Positions 4,804 to 11,459 of a stretch of DNA of 12,161 nt are shown piece by piece. Source of the stretch: an uncultured Ruminococcus sp. (lineage in GTDB: Bacteria; Bacillota; Clostridia; Oscillospirales; Ruminococcaceae). Made by a program: the position numbers and the translations under genes. The DNA is taken from assembly GCA_900319195.1 (NCBI GenBank), contig ONNL01000161.1, positions 1 through 12,161 on the forward strand. Direction: 5' to 3'. Below the pieces are notes generated by a model, which was not told the DNA's origin, searched no databases, and was given only the letters and a program-made list of their open reading frames with translations. Positions within the stretch are counted from its first letter, which is position 1, and each line of letters opens with the position of its first letter.

Positions 4804-6426
4804 TTACTTTTTCTTTTTATTGTTTGAGTTCTTATTTACGGCAGGCTTCTTAGGCTCAGGCTTCTTTTCCTCAGCCTTTGTCTCCTCTGCATTTTCCTCA
4901 GCAGGAGCCTCTTCATCGGAGCTGTCGTCGGTATCGTCCTCTGCATCGTCGTCATCACCGGCAGCAACAGCCTTACGTACAGGCTTCTTTCTGTTCTCAG
5001 CAACGATAGCTGTGAAGAATGCAACTGCAAAGTAAATAACGAAGATGATAGCCTCAGCAATGATAACGCCCTTGAGCGAGCCCTGTATGATAGATACAAT
5101 AGTCTGACCTGCGGAGTTTACAGCAGGAACGAGAACGCTGTATGAGTTTGCAAGCTCTACCTTCTCGTAGTACTCATCAGAGGTATCTCTTATAAGCGCA
5201 ACAAGGTTCTGCACCTTTGTGTTGAGCTTCTCGAAGTCCTCATCAAGCCCCTTTGCCATATCTGCACTTCCCTCGGGAGCGGACTCAAGCTGCTTCTTTC
5301 TTGCTGTATAGAAAGCAATGTTATTATTTGTCTCAGCGAGGCTGTTTGAGATCTCGACCTTGCGCTCAATGAGGTCATCATATTCCTTTGAAGTCTGCGT
5401 TATCTCCGAGTTTGCGCCGTCCGAGGACTGCATCACAAGGAGAGTGTCCTTCTGATATGAGGAAATAGAATCCGTAACAGCAGCAAGTGACTCTGTGTAC
5501 TGATCCTTGAGTCTGTTGAGATCATCTATTCTGTATGTATAGTAGTTGAGAGTCTGCTGCTTGTCTCTTGTGAGGTTGTTAACTGTTATCTTTGAAGAGA
5601 GCATATCGAGATCGATAGTCTTTACAGTATTTACAGCCTGATACAAGTCATCAAAGGTATAACCCATTGATGAACGGAAGCGTGTCTCGTCCTCGTTTGA
5701 AAGCTGCTTTATATACTTCTGAAGTGTTGTAAGTGTCGAGCTGAAGAGGTCAACAGCCTCGCTGTAATCATAGTCCTGATAGTTTATAGCAGATACCGAA
5801 GCACCGAGTGTTTCGTTATAGCCGTACTGGTCATAGAAGTAATCACGATACTTATCAAGGATAGTATTGATAACGCTTACTGCCTCGTCCTTTGACAAGC
5901 CTGTGTCAGCGTAGTCAAAAATGACCTTGTACTGTGTCGGATAGTATGTAACATCAAGCATTGCCTGAGCCGCCTGAAGATTACCGCTCTGACCTGTCTC
6001 ATAAATGCTCTTGTAAGCAGTTATCCTGTCGATAGCGTCGGAAGGAATGATACCTTCGATAGTGATATCCTGTCTTATCTTCTCAGCAATATCTATCTTC
6101 TTGTTGAGCTCTGAAAGAGCGTCCTCTATAACAGAAGGACTCTTGAGCGTATTTACATCAAACGTATTTCCGTTGGGGTCAAGACCCTTTTCAATACCGT
6201 CAAAGGTAAAGCATACAAGAGCCTGAAGCGGAGGCTTGCTGGCAGTCTGAGCAACAACAGACATACTTACAAGCAAAACGCCTACCATTGCCGCAATTAT
6301 CACCCACGGCAGAAAATACTTTTTAAGCTTTTTCGCGATAGAGGATATGGAAATGACGACCTCGTCCTTTTCCTCCTCCTGATTCTTTATGGTAACATTT
6401 ACGTTACGTGCTTCTTTATCAGCCAT
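4804..6426 (-). CDS. Wzz-like polysaccharide chain-length-type membrane protein
   Basis: A 540-aa protein with the layout of Wzz/polysaccharide co-polymerase proteins: a cytosolic N-terminus (1-37), TM1 at about 38-58, a large extracytoplasmic domain (about 60-450) with helical and coiled-coil stretches (for example 285-330 and 345-425), and TM2 at about 451-474. Then comes a cytosolic tail rich in Asp/Glu (491-520) and finally in Lys, Pro and Asn (521-540). Such proteins set the chain length of exported surface polysaccharide. No tyrosine-kinase gene or polysaccharide biosynthesis gene is adjacent, and the tail lacks a kinase domain, so the partner must be elsewhere. It has its own strong promoter and SD GGAGG 11 nt before the ATG. 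The family call rests on topology and general composition, without a decisive motif; another two-TM coiled-coil protein is possible. Confidence 0.65.
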   Translation of the reverse strand: MADKEARNVNVTIKNQEEEKDEVVISISSIAKKLKKYFLPWVIIAAMVGVLLVSMSVVAQTASKPPLQALVCFTFDGIEKGLDPNGNTFDVNTLKSPSVIEDALSELNKKIDIAEKIRQDITIEGIIPSDAIDRITAYKSIYETGQSGNLQAAQAMLDVTYYPTQYKVIFDYADTGLSKDEAVSVINTILDKYRDYFYDQYGYNETLGASVSAINYQDYDYSEAVDLFSSTLTTLQKYIKQLSNEDETRFRSSMGYTFDDLYQAVNTVKTIDLDMLSSKITVNNLTRDKQQTLNYYTYRIDDLNRLKDQYTESLAAVTDSISSYQKDTLLVMQSSDGANSEITQTSKEYDDLIERKVEISNSLAETNNNIAFYTARKKQLESAPEGSADMAKGLDEDFEKLNTKVQNLVALIRDTSDEYYEKVELANSYSVLVPAVNSAGQTIVSIIQGSLKGVIIAEAIIFVIYFAVAFFTAIVAENRKKPVRKAVAAGDDDDAEDDTDDSSDEEAPAEENAEETKAEEKKPEPKKPAVNKNSNNKKKK

Positions 6427-6483
6427 TTTTCTTTCGTTCCTCCATTTTAAAACAGATTCCGATACTTATAATCGTACCTAAAT

Positions 6484-6512
6484 ATTATATCATTATAATG
6501 TTTCATAGTCAA
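6484..6512 (-). promoter_or_regulatory. Strong sigma-A promoter of the Wzz-like gene
   Basis: TTGACT, a 17-bp spacer and TATAAT with extended -10 TG (AATGATATAAT). The -10 lies about 58 bp before the start codon of the Wzz-like gene, and nothing else intervenes. Confidence 0.85.
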
Positions 6513-6551
6513 CTTTTTTCTGCAATTGTCCGCAAATTTCGTTAAACAGGC

Positions 6552-6576
6552 AAAGAAAACGGCACCGCAGTGCCGT
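6552..6576 (-). terminator. Rho-independent terminator of glmM-GH43
   Basis: On the minus strand ACGGCAC, loop TGCG and GTGCCGT form a 7-bp GC-rich stem followed by TTTCTTTG. It lies 25 bp after the GH43 stop and separates that unit from the next promoter. Confidence 0.85.
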
Positions 6577-6601
6577 AAATCTGAAAAAAATAACGAATTG
6601 T

Positions 6602-8077
6602 TCAGAATTTTATCCCAATAATGTCAATAGCTCCCGCACCTCTGTATGTAAGGTAGAGCGGCGCAGTACCGTCGGGGAATTCCGCATTTACAGTGACATC
6701 ATTCCAGCTCTCAGACGGCGTGACATCAGTGCTTCCGAGCACTCTGCCGTTCATCTCCGTACAGACCTCAAGTGTGCCGCTTCCGTTTCCGCGGAGCCTT
6801 ACCGTCACAGACTTATTTCCATTGAATGCAAAGTATCTGTATCCGATGAGAGTTCCGTCGGATATTTCCGAAACAAAGCGTTCCTCACCAATATTCGTGA
6901 CATTCGGGAAGCTGTCCCCGTAGATCTTATTCGAGCCGTGCGGCATATTGCCGTTAGTGATACAGCAGGCGATAACAGCAGGGTACTCCCCCTCTGCCCT
7001 CAGCGCACCGTCATTGAGTCCGCAGGAGGTTATCTCCACCTGCTTTATGCTTCCGTCGGGAGCAATGCTTATCTTCTCCGCACACGCCTGACGGCTGTAA
7101 TCCGACTTATGTGTGAGCCTGTGGTAGAAAACATACCACTGACCATTTATCTCTATTATGCTTCCGTGAGTTGTTCCCGTCATGTTGAGGCGGTCATCAG
7201 CAGTCCTTCCGTCCATGCCGACATCGCCGTTTGAGACGATAGTGCCGCCGAAGGTGAAATCGCGGTCGGGATAGTCGCTCGTCGCATAGCAGAGCTCATG
7301 ATTGAGCTGTGAGGAATACACAAAGTAGTATTTGTCCCCTATCTTACGAATAGAACTCGCCTCGAAGAACTCGTGTCCCTCAAACGAGGTGCCCTCTGTC
7401 TCGTAGGGAATGATGTGGCGAGCTTCGTCCTTTACGGTCAGCATATCATCGCAGAGAGTGACTGTACACGCACCGTTTACGTTATCGGGTGTGCCGAGCA
7501 CCTCCTCGCGCGGCTTATCGAAGCGCTCCATGACGGTTTTCAGCTTCTCCTCGTCATTTTTCAGCACATCAACGCTCTCGCCAAGGTACTGCGTGCCGTA
7601 GTATACCCTTATCGTGCCGTTATCATTGAGCGCGGCAGGGTCAAAGCAGACGTACTTCTTCATGGGAGTGCCGTCCGCATAGTGAACACAGCCAATATAT
7701 TCATATTTTCCCGCGGGAGTATCACATACAGCAACGCTTATCGGTCCGTAGTAGCCGCCGACGCCAAAGTCGCCCGACATACAGTAATACAGATAGTATC
7801 TGCCGTCGTTGCCCTGAACGACATCGGGAGCGTACATATATTTCCTGTTAGGATAATCAGGATCCTGCTTCGCGGAGTAGGTAACGCCCTCACAGCGCCA
7901 GTCGGAGAGGTCGTCCACCGGAGCCGACCATACCGTATAATCGCGCATACAGAAGGTCTCTCCGCCCTCCTTGTCGTGTGAGCCGTACAGGTATATCCTG
8001 TCACCGAAAACATGGGGCTCTCCGTCGGGGATATACTCATTTAGCGGCAGGAACGGGTTATAAACTTGTTTTTTCAT
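6602..8077 (-). CDS. Cytosolic GH43-family glycosidase with C-terminal CBM6-like domain
   Basis: A 491-aa glycoside hydrolase family 43 protein. The five-bladed propeller (about 5-350) opens with IPDGEPHVFGDRIYLYGSHD, where D18 is the likely general base. MYAPDVV (D85) should hold the pKa modulator, and EFFEASSIRKIGDKYYFVYSS gives E239 as the likely acid. CFDPA (143-147) and GTTHGS (301-306) are further conserved-looking blade motifs. The last 120 residues, with YRYFAFNG, VTVRLRGNGSGTLEV and LYLTYRGAGAIDI, resemble a CBM6-type beta-sandwich. GH43 enzymes are mostly beta-xylosidases or alpha-L-arabinofuranosidases; the exact substrate cannot be told. There is no signal peptide, so it probably acts on imported oligosaccharides. 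The start overlaps the glmM stop by one base (TGATG), implying translational coupling. Confidence 0.88.
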   Translation of the reverse strand: MKKQVYNPFLPLNEYIPDGEPHVFGDRIYLYGSHDKEGGETFCMRDYTVWSAPVDDLSDWRCEGVTYSAKQDPDYPNRKYMYAPDVVQGNDGRYYLYYCMSGDFGVGGYYGPISVAVCDTPAGKYEYIGCVHYADGTPMKKYVCFDPAALNDNGTIRVYYGTQYLGESVDVLKNDEEKLKTVMERFDKPREEVLGTPDNVNGACTVTLCDDMLTVKDEARHIIPYETEGTSFEGHEFFEASSIRKIGDKYYFVYSSQLNHELCYATSDYPDRDFTFGGTIVSNGDVGMDGRTADDRLNMTGTTHGSIIEINGQWYVFYHRLTHKSDYSRQACAEKISIAPDGSIKQVEITSCGLNDGALRAEGEYPAVIACCITNGNMPHGSNKIYGDSFPNVTNIGEERFVSEISDGTLIGYRYFAFNGNKSVTVRLRGNGSGTLEVCTEMNGRVLGSTDVTPSESWNDVTVNAEFPDGTAPLYLTYRGAGAIDIIGIKF

Positions 8078-9462
8078 CAGACTGCGTGTCCTTTTTTCTT
8101 TATTACTTCAACCACAGAGTCAACGTATCTGCGGCAGGTCGATTCATCCTCAGCCTCGACCATTACACGAATGAGCGGCTCTGTACCGCTTTCACGGACG
8201 AGAATGCGTCCCGTGCTTCCGAGCTCCTCGGCAACTCCTTCAACAGCTGCCTGAACATCGGGGTCTGCCTGAGCCTCCGACTTGTTGCGTACCTTGACAT
8301 TCACAAGCACCTGCGGATAAACGGTGAAGGGTGAAGCAAGCTCGCTGAGCGGCTTTTCTGTTGCCATCATTACCTCCATCATCTTGAGGCTCGTGAGTAT
8401 GCCGTCGCCCGTAGAAGCGTATTTCGAGAAGATTATGTGACCGCTCTGCTCGCCGCCGATACAGCAGTCATTCTCCTTCATGTATTCGTATACATACTTG
8501 TCCCCGACAGCGGTCTTTGCGTAGTCTATGCCTGCATCGTCGAAAGCCTTGTAAAGTCCGAAGTTCGACATGACAGTAGTTACGACAGTGTTGTTCACAA
8601 GCTTTCCTCTCGACTTCATGTATCTGCCGTAGATATAGAGGATATGGTCACCTGTGATGACATTTCCCTTCTCGTCAACGCACAGGCAGCGGTCAGCGTC
8701 GCCGTCATAGGCAAAGCCTGCGTCGAGGTTGTTGTCCACAACGAACTTCTGGAGTCCGCCGATATGAGTCGAGCCTGCATTGTTGTTGATGTTCACGCCG
8801 TTAGGCTCGGCATTTATTACGTGAGTTTCAGCGCCGAGTGCGTCAAACACCGATTTTGCGACATTCCAAGCACTTCCGTTAGCGCAGTCAAGACCTATCC
8901 TCTTTCCTCTGAACGAATACAGTCCGAGTGAGATGAGGTAGCCGATATAGCGGTTTCTGCCCGACACATAGTCAACTGTTCTGCCTATCTTGTCATCATG
9001 GGCATAGGGTATCTCGTCCCAGTCCTTGTCGAATACGTGGAGCTTGCCGTCGAGATAGTCCTCGATAAGAGCGATAACGGACTCCTCCATTTTTTCGCCG
9101 CTGCTGTTTATGAGCTTGATGCCGTTATCGTGATAGGGATTGTGGCTCGCGGATATCATGATACCGCAGTCGAAGCTGTCAACTCTCGAAATATAGGCAA
9201 CCGAGGGAGTTGTTGTAACGTGGAGCAGATAAGCGTCCGCGCCGGAAGCAGTAAGACCTCCCACGAGTGAATATTCAAACATATAGCTTGAGCGCCTTGT
9301 GTCCTTGCCGATGATTATTCTCGGAGACGAAAGGTCGCCGTTCTGTTTTTTGAGTGTGCCGAAATACCAGCCGAGAAAGCGTCCCACCTTAAATGCGTGG
9401 TCTGCTGTAAGATTCTCATTTGCCGTTCCCCTGAAACCGTCTGTACCAAAATATCTTCCCAT
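8077..9462 (-). CDS. glmM: Phosphoglucosamine mutase
   Basis: A 461-aa alpha-D-phosphohexomutase that converts glucosamine-6-phosphate to glucosamine-1-phosphate for UDP-GlcNAc and peptidoglycan synthesis. All four domain signatures are present: the start GRYFGTDGFRG, the active-site loop ISASHNP (103-109, phosphoserine S106), the Mg-binding DGDADR (253-258), the sugar-binding GGEQSGH (336-342), and the phosphate-binding RESGTEP (423-429). The GlmM assignment over PGM or ManB rests on FGTDGFRG near the start, GGEQSGH and the length. The SD (AAAGGAG) precedes the ATG by 8-9 nt. It has its own strong promoter and shares a transcript with the GH43 gene. No other cell-wall gene sits beside it here. 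Confidence 0.95.
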   Translation of the reverse strand: MGRYFGTDGFRGTANENLTADHAFKVGRFLGWYFGTLKKQNGDLSSPRIIIGKDTRRSSYMFEYSLVGGLTASGADAYLLHVTTTPSVAYISRVDSFDCGIMISASHNPYHDNGIKLINSSGEKMEESVIALIEDYLDGKLHVFDKDWDEIPYAHDDKIGRTVDYVSGRNRYIGYLISLGLYSFRGKRIGLDCANGSAWNVAKSVFDALGAETHVINAEPNGVNINNNAGSTHIGGLQKFVVDNNLDAGFAYDGDADRCLCVDEKGNVITGDHILYIYGRYMKSRGKLVNNTVVTTVMSNFGLYKAFDDAGIDYAKTAVGDKYVYEYMKENDCCIGGEQSGHIIFSKYASTGDGILTSLKMMEVMMATEKPLSELASPFTVYPQVLVNVKVRNKSEAQADPDVQAAVEGVAEELGSTGRILVRESGTEPLIRVMVEAEDESTCRRYVDSVVEVIKKKGHAV

Positions 9463-9557
9463 TTAATGCTCTCCTTTTCCGGCGTCCGCGAAGCTTTCAG
9501 TGCGGTATGCCCTATATATATTTTTGATATGATAAGCAGGTTTATATATACAATAAA

Positions 9558-9586
9558 ATTATATCACTTATTATATTCCCCGTCAA
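9558..9586 (-). promoter_or_regulatory. Strong sigma-A promoter of glmM-GH43
   Basis: TTGACG, a 17-bp spacer and TATAAT with extended -10 TG (AGTGATATAAT), in AT-rich DNA. The leader to glmM is about 90 nt. It shares spacing and extended -10 with the other two strong promoters in the window. Confidence 0.85.
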
Positions 9587-9640
9587 TAGATTTTCTTGCT
9601 GTAAATATGTTATTTTTAGCCTAAAAAATGCAATATCCGC

Positions 9641-9719
9641 AAAAAATGCCTTTAAGACAGATAATCACACACGCGGCTCATACGCCGTTTCACCTGTATG
9701 GCTATCTGTCTCAAAGGCA
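9641..9719 (-). terminator. Long multi-stem hairpin with T6 tract after the yabR-like gene
   Basis: On the minus strand TGCCTTTGAGACAGATA (9719-9703) pairs with TATCTGTCTTAAAGGCA (9663-9647) over 17 positions with one mismatch, and TTTTTT follows directly. The 39-nt apical part can fold further: CATACA with UGUGUG, then CGGC-GUAUGA-GCCG. The base of the structure starts 10 bp after the stop codon of the S1 gene. It should terminate the yabP operon. The extended folded top is unusual for a plain terminator. Confidence 0.75.
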
Positions 9720-9729
9720 GATGTCAGCA

Positions 9730-10191
9730 TTATTTTCTTCTTGTACCGTTCTTGCGGTCTGTGCTGCGCTTTATATCGCACATTCTGTCCTCGCTGCTCT
9801 GTTTGAAGTGAGCGAGCATATCCTCAAATGTCATTTCAGAGGGCGGAGTCTGCTTTTTCGGCTCCCAGATATTAGGCTTGCTTCTGCGCGGAGCGTCATT
9901 GCGGCGCTTCTGGAACGGCGGACGCTGCTGGTCGCGCTGCTCCTGCTGTCCGTTGTTCTCAACAGCCTTCTTGATGGAAAGGCTTGCCTTTCCTGCCTCA
10001 TTTATGCCTATGACCTTAACCTTGACCTCCTGATTTTCGGTAAGGTGTTCTCTGATGTCGCTGACATATGTATTTGCTATCTCGGAAATATGGACCATAC
10101 CCGTTCCGCCGCCGTCTATATCGACGAATGCGCCATACTGGGTAATGCCCTTGACCTTGCCTGTGTAAATCTTACCAATCTCAAGCTGCAT
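9730..10191 (-). CDS. yabR: S1 RNA-binding domain protein, YabR-like
   Basis: A 153-aa protein. Residues 3-74 are one S1/OB-fold domain (GKIYTGKVKGITQYGAFVDI, TGMVHISEIA, VKVKVIGINEAGKASLSIKK). A long basic, Gln/Arg/Lys-rich, probably disordered tail follows (80-118), ending in a short conserved-looking helix (MTFEDMLAHFKQSSEDRM) and a final basic stretch. It should bind RNA or ribosomes; the precise role of YabR proteins is not established. The start at 10191 is chosen because AAAGGAG lies 11-12 nt upstream; the open frame extends 13 codons further, across that SD. It follows the divIC-like gene by 41 bp, in the same order as divIC-yabR in Bacillus subtilis. Confidence 0.88.
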   Translation of the reverse strand: MQLEIGKIYTGKVKGITQYGAFVDIDGGGTGMVHISEIANTYVSDIREHLTENQEVKVKVIGINEAGKASLSIKKAVENNGQQEQRDQQRPPFQKRRNDAPRRSKPNIWEPKKQTPPSEMTFEDMLAHFKQSSEDRMCDIKRSTDRKNGTRRK

Positions 10192-10232
10192 ATAAATAAT
10201 AAACTCCTTTTTAAGCTGCCGTTCAGGCAATG

Positions 10233-10535
10233 TTAATCCCTTGAAGTATCGTAAAATCTGCGTTCATCGGGATACGCATATCCGCGCTCTTCAAGTGCGA
10301 CTCTCTCCATGTATGAGGAAAGGTCATCGCTCTCAAGCACCTCGCGCAGCTCTGAATTCTGAACCTCGTATGCGTCTATCTTCGCCTGCGTTGACTTTAT
10401 TTCGCGCCTTTTTTCATTGCAGTCCTTTTCAACGGTAAACACAAAGATAGTGCAGCCTATGATCGAAACAAGTGCAACAAGTCTTACAAGGTTTTTGCTG
10501 AACAGACCCTTACTGTCTTTTCGTTTTGCCGACAA
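10233..10535 (-). CDS. divIC: Septum formation initiator, FtsB/DivIC family
   Basis: A 100-aa bitopic membrane protein: a short basic cytosolic start (KRKDSKG), one TM at about 16-34 (VRLVALVSIIGCTIFVFTV), a coiled coil at about 40-70, and the family C-terminus (YMERVALEERGYAYPDERRFY). DivIC/FtsB joins FtsL and DivIB/FtsQ in the divisome. The start is TTG; in that frame a stop lies a few codons upstream, so no earlier start exists. No good SD is visible, and the gene overlaps the end of yabQ by 26 nt, suggesting coupling or re-initiation. Its place after yabQ is the Bacillus/Clostridia order. The exact start is uncertain, the identity is not. Confidence 0.88.
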   Translation of the reverse strand: MSAKRKDSKGLFSKNLVRLVALVSIIGCTIFVFTVEKDCNEKRREIKSTQAKIDAYEVQNSELREVLESDDLSSYMERVALEERGYAYPDERRFYDTSRD

Positions 10536-11058
10536 CGCATTTCACATTCTTTCTTTTTTTATTTTCTATTTTATTATACAACAAACGCAAGGGATTTAGC
10601 AATAGCATTTTAACAATTTTTTTCAGAATTTTTAAAATTTCGGTACTTCTAACAAATTTGCCCAACACTTTTCTACATAAAAATGCAAAAGCAGTACGAA
10701 AAGGCGCAGAGATGATCACAAATATCCTGCGTATAATGCCGAAAAGCTTTCTCACCGTCAGTATAACGATATTCCCAACGGTGAAAATGTAAAGTGCAAA
10801 GCCGACAGCGCTGCCGATAAAGTAGTAAAACCGCATTTCGCCGTGAGCCGCCGTCAGAGAAAAAGCCGTGAGAGCGATACCGCAGCCGATGAAGAATACC
10901 ACGTCCTCGATAAATACGAGCGCAAAACTGTGGCGGAACATTGCTCTTAGTGTGCGGAAGATGTCGTAGAATATGCCGAAAGCCGCTCCGCAAAGGCATG
11001 AGAGTCCGAACAGCACCAGTTCCTCGTTCACCGAGAAAAATGTCTCAGGCACCTTCAT
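10510..11058 (-). CDS. yabQ: Spore cortex biosynthesis protein YabQ
   Basis: A 182-aa membrane protein with about three TM helices (12-32, 46-70, 78-103), containing the YabQ-like GAAFGIFYDIFRTLRAMFRHS motif (24-44), and a basic C-terminal part. In Bacillus subtilis YabQ is made under sigma-E, sits in the forespore-surrounding membranes and is needed for cortex formation. The start at 11058 overlaps the yabP stop in ATGA and has SD GGGAG 9 nt before it; an in-frame ATG farther up (11124) lies inside yabP and is less likely. The identity follows from topology, motif and neighbours together; the C-terminus is variable in this family. Confidence 0.88.
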   Translation of the reverse strand: MKVPETFFSVNEELVLFGLSCLCGAAFGIFYDIFRTLRAMFRHSFALVFIEDVVFFIGCGIALTAFSLTAAHGEMRFYYFIGSAVGFALYIFTVGNIVILTVRKLFGIIRRIFVIISAPFRTAFAFLCRKVLGKFVRSTEILKILKKIVKMLLLNPLRLLYNKIENKKRKNVKCVVGKTKRQ

Positions 11059-11333
11059 CGGAAAAGTCTCCCGAGAGCCGAGACGGGACCCTTTCTGTCC
11101 TTGTCGCCGTAGACTATTGCCCATATATCGCCTGTTATTGTCATGTTGCCCGATTCGACGCTCATCGAGTCGATGTGGAGCTCACGACCCTGTATGGTCA
11201 GCTCACCGAGCTCGGTGTATAGGCAGACTGACCTTTCGTCGAAGCTGTCAACATCGGTTATGCCCGAAATGCTGAGACTTTTTCGGTTTTCGAGAATGAG
11301 ATTGTGGTTAGGTTTTGTAGTCTTGTCCTGCAT
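11055..11333 (-). CDS. yabP: Sporulation protein YabP
   Basis: A 92-aa YabP/YqfC-family protein. It reads HNLILENRKSLSISGITDVD, then FDERSVCLYTELGELTIQGRELHIDSMSVESGNMTITGDI, a near-complete match to the family pattern of beta strands. YabP is required for sporulation in Bacillus and is made in the mother cell. Residues 78-92 form a short basic tail. The SD CGGAGG lies about 9 nt before the ATG. It is the first gene of the yabP-yabQ-divIC-yabR unit. The RqcP/YabO gene that often precedes it is absent here; a terminated phosphate-transport gene is upstream instead. Confidence 0.93.
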   Translation of the reverse strand: MQDKTTKPNHNLILENRKSLSISGITDVDSFDERSVCLYTELGELTIQGRELHIDSMSVESGNMTITGDIWAIVYGDKDRKGPVSALGRLFR

Positions 11334-11355
11334 GATATATACCTCCGTTTTTCAG

Positions 11356-11384
11356 ATTATATTCATGGCAAAACGGGAATATGC
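11356..11384 (-). promoter_or_regulatory. Sigma-E-like sporulation promoter of yabP
   Basis: GCATATT, a 14-bp spacer and AATATAAT, 22 bp before the yabP start. The -35 fits the Bacillus sigma-E pattern (KMATATT) fully, and the -10 keeps ATA, A and T of CATACAnT. TATAAT itself could serve sigma-A, but the best -35 (TTGCAT) would be 19 bp away. YabP and YabQ are sigma-E genes in Bacillus, which favours the first reading. Confidence 0.6.
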
Positions 11385-11422
11385 AAGGATAGCATGGCTT
11401 ATGTAATCATGTCATCAAACGC

Positions 11423-11450
11423 AAAAACACCGCAGCCTTCGCCGCGGTGT
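11423..11450 (-). terminator. Rho-independent terminator of the Na/Pi cotransporter gene
   Basis: On the minus strand ACACCGC and GCGGTGT pair around a 10-nt loop, followed by TTTTTGCG. It begins 9 bp after the stop codon of the upstream gene and isolates the yabP unit. Confidence 0.85.
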
Positions 11451-11459
11451 CCAATGTCC

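Noticed and set aside
7373..7981. A 202-codon open frame on the plus strand opposite the GH43 gene
   Set aside because: It is antisense to catalytic-domain coding sequence and its protein shows no domain pattern.
9613..9627. TTTTTAGCCTAAAAA as another DtxR-type operator
   Set aside because: The half-sites have a spacing of one base, not six, and the site lies between an S1-gene terminator and the glmM promoter with no metal gene; it is better seen as AT-rich DNA.
9628..10236. A 202-codon plus-strand frame opposite the S1 gene
   Set aside because: It runs through the long hairpin and antisense to the S1 domain; no SD or family match.
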